A DNA stretch of 52,609 bases from an uncultured Prevotella sp. (GTDB lineage Bacteria > Bacteroidota > Bacteroidia > Bacteroidales > Bacteroidaceae), in NCBI GenBank assembly GCA_946403845.1, contig CAMJBL010000015.1, positions 1 through 52,609 of the forward strand, given 5' to 3'. Position numbers and translations under genes: made by a program. The notes under the pieces were generated by a model. It did not search any database, was not told the origin of the DNA, and saw nothing but the letters and a program-made list of their open reading frames with translations. Positions 8,647 through 17,488 of the stretch are shown piece after piece; positions within the stretch are counted from its first letter, which is position 1; every line of letters begins with the position of its first letter.

Positions 8647-10089
8647 ATGGGCAAACTTCAAACTATAGCAAAGGATACGGCCATTTATGGTCTCTCGAGT
8701 ATCATAGGAAGGTTCTTAAACTACCTGCTTGTGCCACTCTATACCGCCCAGCTCTCGGCAGCCTCAGGCGGCTATGGCGTCATTACCAATATGTATGCCT
8801 ATGTGGCACTGATACTGGTGATTCTCACCTTTGGTATGGAGACTACCTATTTCCGCTTCACCAATAAGACGCATACAGACTCGCAGGTGGTCTATTCCAC
8901 CACGCTGATCAGCGTAGGAACTGTCGCTGCACTCTTCGCAGCTCTGGTCATCCTCTTCATCAAACCTATCAGCAGTCTGATGGGCTATGGCGATCATCCT
9001 GAATACGTCTGGGTGATGGCGATAACGGTAGCCATCGATGCCTTCCTCTGTATCCCCTTTGCCCATCTGCGCCAGCAGAAGAAAGCCATCAAGTTTGCAT
9101 CGCTGAAGCTGTTGAACATCATCGTGAGCATCCTGCTTAACGTGATCTATTTCGCATGGATGGATGGCAAGGATGTGGGCTATGCCTTCTATATCAACCT
9201 TGTCTGTACAGCGATGCTCGCCCTGTGTCTCTTGACAGAATATACGGGCTTCCGCTGGAAACTTGACACAAAGCTCCTGCGCACGATGCTCAGCTATTCG
9301 TGGCCTATCCTCGTGCTGGGTATCGCAGGCATTCTGAACCAGACAGCCGACAAGATGCTCTTCCCCTATTTCTACGAGGGCAGCGACATGAAGACACAAC
9401 TCGGTATCTATGGCGCCTGCTCGAAGATTGCGATGATTATGGCTATGATTACCCAAGCCTTCCGCTTTGCCTACGAGCCTATTGTCTTCGCTGGCGTCAA
9501 GGATAAAGACCAGCACCAGATGTACGAACAGGCGATGAAATACTTCATCATATTTACGCTGCTGGCCTTCCTGCTGGTGGTGGGATATCTGGATATCCTG
9601 AAACATCTGATTGGCGAGGATTACTGGACAGGCCTTCGCGTGGTGCCCATCGTGATGGCAGCAGAGATAATGATGGGTATCTATTTCAACCTGTCGTTCT
9701 GGTATAAGATCATCGACAAAACCATCTGGGGCGCATGGTTCTCTGGCATCGGATGCGTAGTGCTGCTGGCAGTGAATATCATCTTCGTGCCTAAGTATGG
9801 CTATATGGCCTGTGCCTGGGGAGGCGTGGCTGGATATGGCGTAGCGATGATAACCTCTTATATCGTTGGTCAGAAGTACTACCCCCTCAACTATCCGTTG
9901 AAGGAAATCGCTCTCTACACCATTCTCACCGCCATTGCTTTTGTCGTGATGACACAGCTTCGCGAAAAGTTGTCCTTGTGGCCGTCACTAATCATCAATA
10001 CACTGTTGATCCTTGCCTTCCTCGCATTGATCATCAAACGTGATTTGCCTTTAAGCAAACTCCCTGTCATTGGAAAGAAATTCAAATAA
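8647..10089 (+). CDS. Polysaccharide flippase (Wzx/MATE-like)
   Basis: Integral membrane protein of 480 residues with 12 to 14 predicted hydrophobic segments, of the polysaccharide biosynthesis (MOP/MVF superfamily) type that flips lipid-linked glycans across the inner membrane. The N-terminus (DTAIYGLSSIIGRFLNYLLV) is typical: an amphipathic start, then GRFLNYLL in the first membrane segment. No glycosyltransferases are beside it, so the glycan cannot be named. It starts nine bases after SpmAB and stops ten bases before the peptidase gene, so the three are probably co-transcribed. Confidence 0.85.
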   Translation: MGKLQTIAKDTAIYGLSSIIGRFLNYLLVPLYTAQLSAASGGYGVITNMYAYVALILVILTFGMETTYFRFTNKTHTDSQVVYSTTLISVGTVAALFAALVILFIKPISSLMGYGDHPEYVWVMAITVAIDAFLCIPFAHLRQQKKAIKFASLKLLNIIVSILLNVIYFAWMDGKDVGYAFYINLVCTAMLALCLLTEYTGFRWKLDTKLLRTMLSYSWPILVLGIAGILNQTADKMLFPYFYEGSDMKTQLGIYGACSKIAMIMAMITQAFRFAYEPIVFAGVKDKDQHQMYEQAMKYFIIFTLLAFLLVVGYLDILKHLIGEDYWTGLRVVPIVMAAEIMMGIYFNLSFWYKIIDKTIWGAWFSGIGCVVLLAVNIIFVPKYGYMACAWGGVAGYGVAMITSYIVGQKYYPLNYPLKEIALYTILTAIAFVVMTQLREKLSLWPSLIINTLLILAFLALIIKRDLPLSKLPVIGKKFK

Positions 10090-10099
10090 TAAATATTGT

Positions 10100-12223
10100 A
10101 TGAAAAGAATCCTAGTATCACTAGTATGTCTAGTTAATCTAGCCAATCTAGCACATGCAGATGAGGGCATGTGGACGCTGTACAACCTGCCCAATGCCGT
10201 CTACGAGACGATGAAAATGGAAAATTACGAGTTGCCTTATGGTGCCCTCTATGAAGGCGATCAGGCCGTTAAGAACTGCGTGGTGAACTTCGGTGGCTAC
10301 TGCTCTGGTGTCGTCGTATCACCCGATGGCTTGGTATTTACGAATCACCATTGCGGCTTTGAGGCCATCCGCTCGCACTCGACGGTGGAGCACGACTATA
10401 TGCTTAACGGTTTCGTGTCGAACTCCTACGAGGAAGAGCTGCCTAACAAGGACCTCTTCGTGAGTTTCATGGTGGAGCAGAAGGATGTCACCTACCTGCT
10501 CGACTCCCTCGGCTACGAGAAGCGTGCTGAGAAAGGATCCGGAGAAGCCCTCGTTGACTCGCTGGAACGCGCCTTCCAGAAGCAGATAAGAGCCAAGGAC
10601 TCTACCCTGCGCGTGGAGCTGAAGCCCTTTTACGAGGGCAACAGGTTCTATCTGACCACCTATCGCGACTATAACGATGTGCGCCTGGTGTTTGCCCTGC
10701 CCAAGTCAATGGGTAAGTTCGGAGGCGAGACAGACAACTGGATGTGGCCACGTCAGACCTGCGATTTCAGCGTGTTCCGCATCTATGTCGACCCCAAGAC
10801 AGGCGGTCCTGCGACCTATTCGAAAGACAATGTCCCCATGCACCCGAAGAAGTGGGCACAGGTTTCGCTGCAGGGCTATCAGCCGGGCTCGTTCTCGATG
10901 ACCCTCGGCTATCCTGGCAGCACCAGTCGTTATCTCTCGAGCTATGGCATCCTGGAGCGTCGTGACGCCCAGAACAAGCCACGCTATCAGACCCGTGAGA
11001 TCAAGCAGGATATCATGATCCGTCACATGCGGGCTGACGAGGCTGTGCGCATCAAGTACGACTCGAAGTACGCCCAGAGCTCCAACTACTGGAAGAACTC
11101 CATCGGCATGAACAAATGTATCGATTCCATCGGTCTGATTCAGCAGAAGGCAGCCTACGAGGCCAAGATCCGCCAATGGCAGGACTCCACAGGTTTCCTG
11201 AAAGACAAGCTCGACTTCAACAAACTCGAAAGCCTCTATAAGAAGCGTTTCAATGCCATGCGGGCGATGATGTATTTCAGCGAGACATTCGGACGCAATG
11301 ACGAGATGACCAACAGAGCCATGAGAGTGACGCGTGGTATCCAGGTGAAAGGCGACAAGGACAAGCCCAAGAAGCAATACATCGACTTTAAGGACAACAG
11401 CGACACATGGGATCTGAACCTCGACCGTGAGGTGCTGGCTGCGCTGATGAAGAACTACCGCGAACAGGTGGAAGTGAAATACCAGCCCGACTTCTATAAT
11501 ATCATCGACCACGACTTCAAGGGTGATTACCAGTTGTATGTCGATCACTTGTTTAAGAAGTCGCAGCTGATGAAGAACGGCAAGAAGATCTTTGTCAACA
11601 AGAAGAACTACCACAAGGATCCGGGCGTGTCGTATGGTGAGAGTCTGATTTCTGCTTTGGCAGAGATCCGTGCAGACCTGCTGACCACCTACGACAGCAT
11701 CGACAATCTGGAGCGTTACCTCTGTGCAGCCAAATTGCGCATGGAAGAGGACATGCCCAACTACAGCGATGCCAACTTCACCATGCGCCTGAGCTATGGT
11801 CAGGTGGGTGAATATCTGTTGGCCGGACAGCCCTCAGGCTACTACACCGAGGCCAGCAGCATCGTCAGGAAGATGGAACAAGGAGAGAAAGGCGTTGTCG
11901 ACTACGAGGCCGAGCCCATCATGAAGGAGCTGCTCTCAGCCAAGGACTTTGGCAAGTATACAGACAAGACCACAGGCAAGTTGCATCTCTGCTTCCTGTC
12001 TAACAATGATATCACGGGCGGTAATAGCGGTTCACCCATGTTCAACGGCAAGGGCGAACTCATCGGTCTCGCCTTCGACGGTAATTGGGATAGCCTGAGT
12101 TCAGACATTTTCTTCGACTCTCAGCTGGCCCGCTGCATCGGTGTCGACATCCGCTATGTACTCTATATGATGGAGTCATGGGGCAAAGCCGACAGACTGA
12201 TTAAAGAAATCAACGCCAAATAA
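10100..12223 (+). CDS. S46 dipeptidyl peptidase, DPP7 type
   Basis: Periplasmic serine exopeptidase that removes dipeptides from the N-termini of peptides. The catalytic His is in TNHHCG (about residue 82) and the catalytic Ser in GGNSGSP (about 643). The residue 18 positions after the Ser is Gly (in FDGNW). In Porphyromonas enzymes this position is Gly673 in DPP7, which prefers hydrophobic P1 residues, and Arg673 in DPP11, which prefers Asp/Glu; so DPP7-like specificity is inferred. The 707-residue length fits the family. The start is the ATG at 10100 (MKRILVSL), which gives a signal peptide; an in-frame ATG at 10070 lies inside the flippase. The signal-peptide codons form a 9-base repeat. 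The stop overlaps the next start as TAATG. Confidence 0.9.
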   Translation: MKRILVSLVCLVNLANLAHADEGMWTLYNLPNAVYETMKMENYELPYGALYEGDQAVKNCVVNFGGYCSGVVVSPDGLVFTNHHCGFEAIRSHSTVEHDYMLNGFVSNSYEEELPNKDLFVSFMVEQKDVTYLLDSLGYEKRAEKGSGEALVDSLERAFQKQIRAKDSTLRVELKPFYEGNRFYLTTYRDYNDVRLVFALPKSMGKFGGETDNWMWPRQTCDFSVFRIYVDPKTGGPATYSKDNVPMHPKKWAQVSLQGYQPGSFSMTLGYPGSTSRYLSSYGILERRDAQNKPRYQTREIKQDIMIRHMRADEAVRIKYDSKYAQSSNYWKNSIGMNKCIDSIGLIQQKAAYEAKIRQWQDSTGFLKDKLDFNKLESLYKKRFNAMRAMMYFSETFGRNDEMTNRAMRVTRGIQVKGDKDKPKKQYIDFKDNSDTWDLNLDREVLAALMKNYREQVEVKYQPDFYNIIDHDFKGDYQLYVDHLFKKSQLMKNGKKIFVNKKNYHKDPGVSYGESLISALAEIRADLLTTYDSIDNLERYLCAAKLRMEEDMPNYSDANFTMRLSYGQVGEYLLAGQPSGYYTEASSIVRKMEQGEKGVVDYEAEPIMKELLSAKDFGKYTDKTTGKLHLCFLSNNDITGGNSGSPMFNGKGELIGLAFDGNWDSLSSDIFFDSQLARCIGVDIRYVLYMMESWGKADRLIKEINAK
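10112..10156. repeat. 9-base tandem repeat in the signal-peptide codons
   Basis: CTAG recurs at 10112, 10121, 10130, 10139 and 10148, exactly nine bases apart, so residues form five L-(V/A)-x triplets. CTA codons are otherwise scarce in this operon, where CTG and CTC dominate. Confidence 0.75.
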
Positions 12224-14817
12224 TGAAAAAGTGCATCCTTCTGCTGTTAACGCTCCTTTGCCTGAACGTAATGGCAGAAGGACAGCCTAAAGTCATCGAC
12301 CTGAGCGGCACATGGCAGTTTGCCCTGGACCGCAAAGGGACAGTGCACCCAGACAACATCCTGACGGAGACCATCCAACTGCCAGGAACCACTGACACCA
12401 ACAAAAAGGGCGATTTCATCGGTCATAGTGAGGAGACCACCCACCTCACACGGCCTTGGTCCTATAAAGGCAGAGCTTGGTACAAGCGCGAGGTGGAAAT
12501 CCCTGCAACTTGGAAAGGGCAGAAGATCTATCTGTTCCTAGAACGCACGAAACCCACAGAGATTTATGTTGATGCCAAGTTGGTGGGATTATCGAATGAT
12601 ATCTCCACGCCTCAGATCTTTGAACTCTCAAAACATCTCACGCCAGGTAAGCATCAACTTGCCATCATGGTAGATAATGGCAGTGGTGTGCCTGAACAGC
12701 TTTATGCCAGCAGCCACGCCTATACGGAGGATACCCAAACTAATTGGAACGGAATCATCGGAAAAATTGAGTTGTTTACATCTTATAGAACTGTAAACCG
12801 TAAACAGTTAACTGTAAACTCTATTTTCAAGGACTTTCACATCAAGGGTCAGCATTTCTATGCCAATGGCCATAAGATATTCCTGCGAGGCAAGCATGAT
12901 GCCTGTGTCTGGCCTTTGACAGGACACGTCGCGATGGATGTGGCTTCATGGATGGATTATCTTGGCACTTGTCAGGCCTACGGGCTGAATCATGTACGCT
13001 TCCACTCCTGGTGTCCGCCAGAAGCTGCCTTCGTTGCCGCAGATGAACTCGGCATTATCCTGCAGCCGGAACTACCCTTCTGGGGTGATTTCAACGACAA
13101 GGACACCTTGCTGATGCAGTTCCTCCATAAAGAAGGCGAGAATATCCTGCGCACATATGGCCATCACCCTTCTTTCCGAATGTTTGCTTTAGGTAACGAA
13201 CTGTGGGGCAGTATTGACAAAATGGCCCAATTCATCGAGGATTTCCGCAAGATAGCACCAGACAAGGTCTATACCTTCGGTTCAAACTACTATCTCGGCT
13301 ATCAGGGTGTCAAGAAGGGTATGGACTATTTCACCACTTGTCGGGTGGGTAGCGAGGCTTGGGGCGATTACAATACCCATACCCGTGGTTCGTTCTCGTT
13401 TGCTGATGCTGCAGACGGAGGCATGATCAACCACTTCTACCCCAACACAATGATGAACTTCGAGGCGGGTTGCAGTCTGGCTTTCCCAGAAGGAAGCGAC
13501 CCCACGAAAGCCATTCCTGTAATCAGTCACGAGACGGCTCAGTTCCAAACCTATCCCGACTTCGACGAAATCAAGAAATACACAGGCGTACTTTATCCCT
13601 ATAATATGGAAGTATTCCGCAGTCGCCTTGAGAAGGCCGGTATGCTGGATCAGGCAGAAGACTTCCACAAAGCCAGCGGACTCTGGTCTCTCCAGCTCTA
13701 TAAACAGGATATCGAGATGGATTTGCGCACGAAGAACATGGCGGGCTTCCAGCTACTGGACTTGCAGGACTACCCAGGTCAGGGAAGTGCCTATGTAGGA
13801 ATCCTCGACGCCTTTATGGATCCCAAGGGTCTCTGCACGGAAAGGGAATGGCGCCAGTGGTGTGCACCAGTCGTACCGTTATTTGTTGCCGACAGGTTCT
13901 GCTTTACCAATGAGGAAGGCATTCATGCGTGGATTCAGATTGCCAATTATGGCGGTGAGTCGCTCAACGGCAAGACCCTCCACTGGGAACTCACAGGGAC
14001 AGGTCCCGTGAGTTCAGGCGAGATAAAGTTGCCTTCTGCTGAGGGACTCTATAACGCAGGGGAACTGCGCATCAACCTCTCTGCTTTTGACAAGCCCACA
14101 CAATTGCAACTCTGTCTGACCATCGAGGACACAGAATATTTCGGTGTACCTTACCATAATACTTACGACCTATGGGTCTATCCCGCCTGGAGCGACCTGA
14201 GCAAATTGGAGAGTCAGGTGATTGTGACGACTGAATTAACGGAGGCCATCGCCCAGCAATTGGAAAAGGGTAAAAGTGTGCTACTAATGCCAGACGCCAC
14301 CAACCTCTGTGTGGGCGGACTCTTCCAGACGGACTACTGGAACTACCGCATGTTCAAGACCATCTGTGAGAGCAATCAGAAATCCGTCTCGCCTGGCACA
14401 TTAGGCATCCTTACCAATCCTGACCATCCTATTTTCAAGGGATTCCCCACAGAGATGCACACCAACTGGCAATGGTTCCCCATCATCAAGGCCAGTCATC
14501 CGATGATACTCGACAATACTGGTAAGAACTATCGCCCTATCGTTCAGGTCATCGACAACATCGAGCGCAACCATAAACTCGGACTGATCTTCGAGTTCGC
14601 CATCGGAAAAGGCAAGCTGCTCATCTCAATGGCCGATCTGGAGGAAGCAAGCTGCTATCCTGAAGGACGTGCTTTCTACCGTAGTGTCTTGGAATACATG
14701 ACCTCAGACGACTTTGCACCCCAGACGCACATCACACTCGAGGATTTCCAAAAGCTGATGACGACTGAAGTCGTGGAGGGTAAAATCGGGGAATTGAACA
14801 ATATCTCACCCTATTGA
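12223..14817 (+). CDS. Glycoside hydrolase family 2 enzyme
   Basis: Secreted exo-glycosidase of the GH2 beta-galactosidase/mannosidase/glucuronidase superfamily, 864 aa. A signal peptide (about 1-19) is followed by a sugar-binding jelly-roll domain (about 20-185) and a TIM barrel beginning near 205 (FHIKGQHFYANG, LRGKHD). The acid/base Glu is in LGNELWG (about 326) and the probable nucleophile Glu in ISHETAQF (about 437). The C-terminal part (about 560-864) is less conserved. The immunoglobulin-like domain that normally sits between sugar-binding and barrel domains appears absent; only about 20 residues encoded by a heptamer array are there. The substrate is not predictable. It overlaps the DPP7 stop by one base and ends convergent with, and overlapping, the LOG gene. 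Confidence 0.85.
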   Translation: MKKCILLLLTLLCLNVMAEGQPKVIDLSGTWQFALDRKGTVHPDNILTETIQLPGTTDTNKKGDFIGHSEETTHLTRPWSYKGRAWYKREVEIPATWKGQKIYLFLERTKPTEIYVDAKLVGLSNDISTPQIFELSKHLTPGKHQLAIMVDNGSGVPEQLYASSHAYTEDTQTNWNGIIGKIELFTSYRTVNRKQLTVNSIFKDFHIKGQHFYANGHKIFLRGKHDACVWPLTGHVAMDVASWMDYLGTCQAYGLNHVRFHSWCPPEAAFVAADELGIILQPELPFWGDFNDKDTLLMQFLHKEGENILRTYGHHPSFRMFALGNELWGSIDKMAQFIEDFRKIAPDKVYTFGSNYYLGYQGVKKGMDYFTTCRVGSEAWGDYNTHTRGSFSFADAADGGMINHFYPNTMMNFEAGCSLAFPEGSDPTKAIPVISHETAQFQTYPDFDEIKKYTGVLYPYNMEVFRSRLEKAGMLDQAEDFHKASGLWSLQLYKQDIEMDLRTKNMAGFQLLDLQDYPGQGSAYVGILDAFMDPKGLCTEREWRQWCAPVVPLFVADRFCFTNEEGIHAWIQIANYGGESLNGKTLHWELTGTGPVSSGEIKLPSAEGLYNAGELRINLSAFDKPTQLQLCLTIEDTEYFGVPYHNTYDLWVYPAWSDLSKLESQVIVTTELTEAIAQQLEKGKSVLLMPDATNLCVGGLFQTDYWNYRMFKTICESNQKSVSPGTLGILTNPDHPIFKGFPTEMHTNWQWFPIIKASHPMILDNTGKNYRPIVQVIDNIERNHKLGLIFEFAIGKGKLLISMADLEEASCYPEGRAFYRSVLEYMTSDDFAPQTHITLEDFQKLMTTEVVEGKIGELNNISPY
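12791..12818. repeat. Heptamer array at a GH2 domain junction
   Basis: Four 7-base units (CTGTAAA, CCGTAAA, CAGTTAA, CTGTAAA) encode part of TVNRKQLTVNS exactly where an Ig-like domain is expected in GH2 enzymes. Confidence 0.65.
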
Positions 14818-15341
14818 ATCAAACGACTGATTTCTTCGATGGAATCGGCCGTTTTTATGTAATCTTGCCAGTTGCCACGGATCATGCCTTTGCTCTGCAG
14901 GTCGTCGAGCAGGGCAATAAGTGAATCCCAAAAGCCCTTCATATTATAAAGGATAACCTTCTTATGGTGATAGCCTATCGTAGCCGAAGAGGCGACGGTA
15001 AATATCTCGTCGATGGTGCCGATGCCACCTGGCAGGGCAATAAACACATCGCTTTGGTCCATCATCAGTTGTTTTCTGTCGCTGAGGTTGTCGCAGGGAA
15101 TCTCTATCTCTACATAATCACTGGTGCGTCCAGTCTTTTCGACGATTGTCGGCACAATGCCGATGGTTCGTCCGCCATTCTCCTTAGCGGCCTTTCCCAC
15201 ACATTCCATCAGTCCTTGATTTACGCCACCATACACAATAGAATGGCCATTCTCCGCTGCCCACTTTCCAAGTTCTTCCGTCATCGCGAAAAACTCAGGA
15301 TCAATCTGCTGATTGGCAGAGCAAAAAACACATATCTTCAT
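14811..15341 (-). CDS. LOG-family / TIGR00730 Rossmann-fold protein
   Basis: Soluble 176-residue protein of the LOG family. Characterised members hydrolyse cytokinin riboside monophosphates or AMP at the N-glycosidic bond. The diagnostic PGGIGTIDE is at about residues 99-107 and GGVNQGLMECVGKAA at about 38-52. The start is set at MKICVFCSANQQ (15341); a longer reading from 15449 runs through the divergent promoters and into the helicase gene. The 3' end overlaps the GH2 3' end by seven bases in a convergent arrangement. A second, broken copy of its last 18 codons lies at 24893-24949 on the other strand. Confidence 0.85.
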   Translation of the reverse strand: MKICVFCSANQQIDPEFFAMTEELGKWAAENGHSIVYGGVNQGLMECVGKAAKENGGRTIGIVPTIVEKTGRTSDYVEIEIPCDNLSDRKQLMMDQSDVFIALPGGIGTIDEIFTVASSATIGYHHKKVILYNMKGFWDSLIALLDDLQSKGMIRGNWQDYIKTADSIEEISRLIQ

Positions 15342-15362
15342 ACATATTCTATTAATCTGCTG

Positions 15363-15370
15363 CAAAGTTA
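15363..15370 (-). promoter_or_regulatory. -7 element of the LOG gene
   Basis: TAACTTTG on the minus strand fits TAnnTTTG, 21 bases before the ATG. No good -33 element is seen. Confidence 0.55.
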
Positions 15371-15383
15371 CGAATTTTTTTTG

Positions 15384-15391
15384 TATCTTTG
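15384..15391 (+). promoter_or_regulatory. -7 element of the helicase gene, almost no leader
   Basis: TATCTTTG fits the consensus and is eight bases before the ATG at 15400. The -33 element is weak. Confidence 0.6.
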
Positions 15392-15399
15392 CACCTAAG

Positions 15400-17223
15400 A
15401 TGAAGACATTTGAAGAATTAGGCGTGAGCGGAGAGATCCGCAAGGCCATCGAGGAGTTGGGGTTTGTGCAGCCGATGCCTGTACAGGAAGAGGTGATTCC
15501 CTATCTGATTTCGCCAGAGGGGAGGGATGTGATTGCCCTTGCCCAGACAGGAACGGGCAAGACAGCAGCATTCGGAATCCCGTTGTTGGAAAGGATCGAT
15601 ACAACAAGTCGAGAGACGCAGGCCTTGGTGCTGAGTCCGACACGAGAGTTGTGCCTGCAGATTACAGACGATATCCGAGACTTCGCCAAGTATATGGACG
15701 GGGTACATGTGGAGGCCGTCTATGGTGGCGCGTCTATCGAGCCTCAGATGCGCGCCTTGAAGAAAGGCGTGAATATCATCGTGGCAACACCAGGACGACT
15801 CGTCGACCTGATGCATCGTGGCTATGCCCGTCTGGAACAGGTGCAGACCATCGTGCTCGATGAGGCCGATGAAATGCTGAATATGGGTTTCTCGGAAAGC
15901 ATCAATGAAATCTTTGAGTCATTGCCCGCAGAACACTGCACACTGATGTTCTCGGCTACGATGAGTAAAGAGGTGGAACGCATCGCGAAGAAATACCTGC
16001 ACGACTACAGGGAGATTGTGGTGGGTAGCCGCAATGAGGGCGCTGAGAACGTGAACCACATCTATTATCTGGTAAGTGCGAAGGACAAATATCTTGCGCT
16101 GAAACGTATTGTAGACTACTATCCGAAGATCTTTGCCATCATCTTCTGTCGTACGAAAATCGAGACACAGGAGATAGCCGACAAGCTCATTAAAGATGGC
16201 TATAATGCAGAATCGCTGCATGGCGACCTTGCGCAGCCTCAGCGCGACCTGACGATGCAGAAGTTCCGCCAGCATCTGACACAGTTGTTGGTGGCAACGG
16301 ATGTAGCGGCACGTGGCCTCGACGTGGACGATCTGACGCATGTGATTAACTTCGGACTGCCTGATGACATTGAGAACTATACCCACCGCAGTGGTCGTAC
16401 AGGTCGTGCTGGCAAGAAGGGTACATCGATTTCGATCGTCCACAGCAAGGAGAAGTTCAAGATCCGCAATATTGAAAAGGAGATTGGCAAGGCCTTTGTG
16501 CAGGCGGAGATCCCTTCGGCTGAGGAGATCTGCAAGAAGCAGCTCTATAAGGTGATGGACCAGATTGTGAAGACGGATGTCGACGACGAGGAAATCGCCC
16601 CCTTCATGCAGGATATCAGTCGCTATTTCGAGTATATCGACAAGGAGGAAATCATCAAGAAGATTGTCTCTCTGGAGTTTGGCAAGTTTTTAGCATATTA
16701 TGCGGAAGCACCTGAGATTGAGAAGGTGGATATGGCCAAGGAAAAGAAACCGCAGACGGACAAGCAGAAACTGCAGAACAAAGCACAGAAAGGCTATAAG
16801 CGACTTTTTATCAATCTGGGTAAGCGCGATGGCTTCTATCCTGGTGAACTGATGCAGACGCTAAACCGTTTTGTGGGAGGGCGTCAGGAAGTAGGCCACA
16901 TCGATTTGCTCGATACGATTTCGTATTTTGAAGTGCCTGAGAAGGATGCCAAGAAGGTGATGATTCAGTTAACGGGCATTCGCTACAAGGGACGTACGAT
17001 TCGTTGTAATGATGCAGATGAAGGAGACAGAAAACAGGAGTCAGGAGCCAAAAGACGTGAAACGGGTGGAGGCAGAAAGGCATCAGCCCGATCGTCCCGT
17101 TCGTCGAAAAAGGAAGATTGGCGAAGTCTGATGAATAAGGTCCCTCGTGACCTTCGTGGTGAGGTGCCCGATTTCAGCGAAGAAGGTTGGGCCATGCGCA
17201 AACCACGCAAGAAAAAGAAATAA
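15400..17223 (+). CDS. DEAD-box RNA helicase with a DbpA-type RNA-binding domain
   Basis: ATP-dependent RNA helicase of 607 residues, probably in ribosome assembly or RNA remodelling. Visible motifs: AQTGTGKT (about 47-54), PTREL, DEAD (about 153-156), SAT, and HRSGRTGRAG (about 327-336). A spacer helical region leads to a DbpA-like RNA-recognition domain (about 465-545, RLFINLGKRDGFYPGEL) and a basic Arg/Lys/Ser tail. DbpA-type domains of this kind bind hairpin 92 of 23S rRNA in known members; whether this one does is inference. The start is the ATG at 15400, not an in-frame ATG 29 codons upstream that lies inside the divergent gene. The codons at 17024-17051 show a weak 7-base periodicity. 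Confidence 0.9.
   Translation: MKTFEELGVSGEIRKAIEELGFVQPMPVQEEVIPYLISPEGRDVIALAQTGTGKTAAFGIPLLERIDTTSRETQALVLSPTRELCLQITDDIRDFAKYMDGVHVEAVYGGASIEPQMRALKKGVNIIVATPGRLVDLMHRGYARLEQVQTIVLDEADEMLNMGFSESINEIFESLPAEHCTLMFSATMSKEVERIAKKYLHDYREIVVGSRNEGAENVNHIYYLVSAKDKYLALKRIVDYYPKIFAIIFCRTKIETQEIADKLIKDGYNAESLHGDLAQPQRDLTMQKFRQHLTQLLVATDVAARGLDVDDLTHVINFGLPDDIENYTHRSGRTGRAGKKGTSISIVHSKEKFKIRNIEKEIGKAFVQAEIPSAEEICKKQLYKVMDQIVKTDVDDEEIAPFMQDISRYFEYIDKEEIIKKIVSLEFGKFLAYYAEAPEIEKVDMAKEKKPQTDKQKLQNKAQKGYKRLFINLGKRDGFYPGELMQTLNRFVGGRQEVGHIDLLDTISYFEVPEKDAKKVMIQLTGIRYKGRTIRCNDADEGDRKQESGAKRRETGGGRKASARSSRSSKKEDWRSLMNKVPRDLRGEVPDFSEEGWAMRKPRKKKK
17024..17051. repeat. Weak heptamer array in the helicase tail
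   Basis: GAGACAG, AAAACAG, GAGTCAG and GAGCCAA follow one another at a 7-base step and encode the start of the basic tail. This is the weakest of the heptamer arrays and could be chance. Confidence 0.35.
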
Positions 17224-17240
17224 GGGAAGCCGGAATCTAT

Positions 17241-17482
17241 CTCTTAACAAGTTCGGGGATTTCTCTTAACATGGCCGGATTCTTCTCTTAACGAGTAAGA
17301 AACTGGCTCTTAACTAATATGAAACTAAATCTTAACTACAAAAACAAAAACACTTACTTGAAAATCAGAAAGCACTTCGCTCACAAAAAAAATTCACTTA
17401 ACTGAAAAACTTTATTTACTTAACTAGAAAATTAAATTCTCTTAACTAAAAAAACTAAAACACTTAACTAAAAAATAATTTC
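17241..17482. repeat. Eleven-unit array at an exact 22-base period with CTTAAC core
   Basis: CTTAAC begins at 17243, 17265, 17287, 17309, 17331, 17397, 17419, 17441 and 17463. Degenerate cores CTTACT and CTTCGC sit exactly in phase at 17353 and 17375. So eleven units are each 22 bases, with about eight conserved bases (YWCTTAAC, then usually T) and about 14 variable, mostly A-rich bases. It fills the gap between the helicase stop and the IS982 transposase gene. It is not coding, since 22 is not a multiple of three. Spacer-like stretches differ in every unit, unlike ordinary tandem repeats. Function unknown. Confidence 0.9.
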
Positions 17483-17488
17483 GTACTA

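Noticed and set aside
10706..11614. 302-codon minus-strand ORF opposite the DPP7 gene
   Set aside because: Shadow ORF with a Leu/Val/His-rich translation; the opposite frame has catalytic motifs of a known family.
17241..17482. CRISPR array
   Set aside because: The conserved part is only about eight bases and the period 22, too short for a CRISPR repeat plus spacer, and no cas genes are near.
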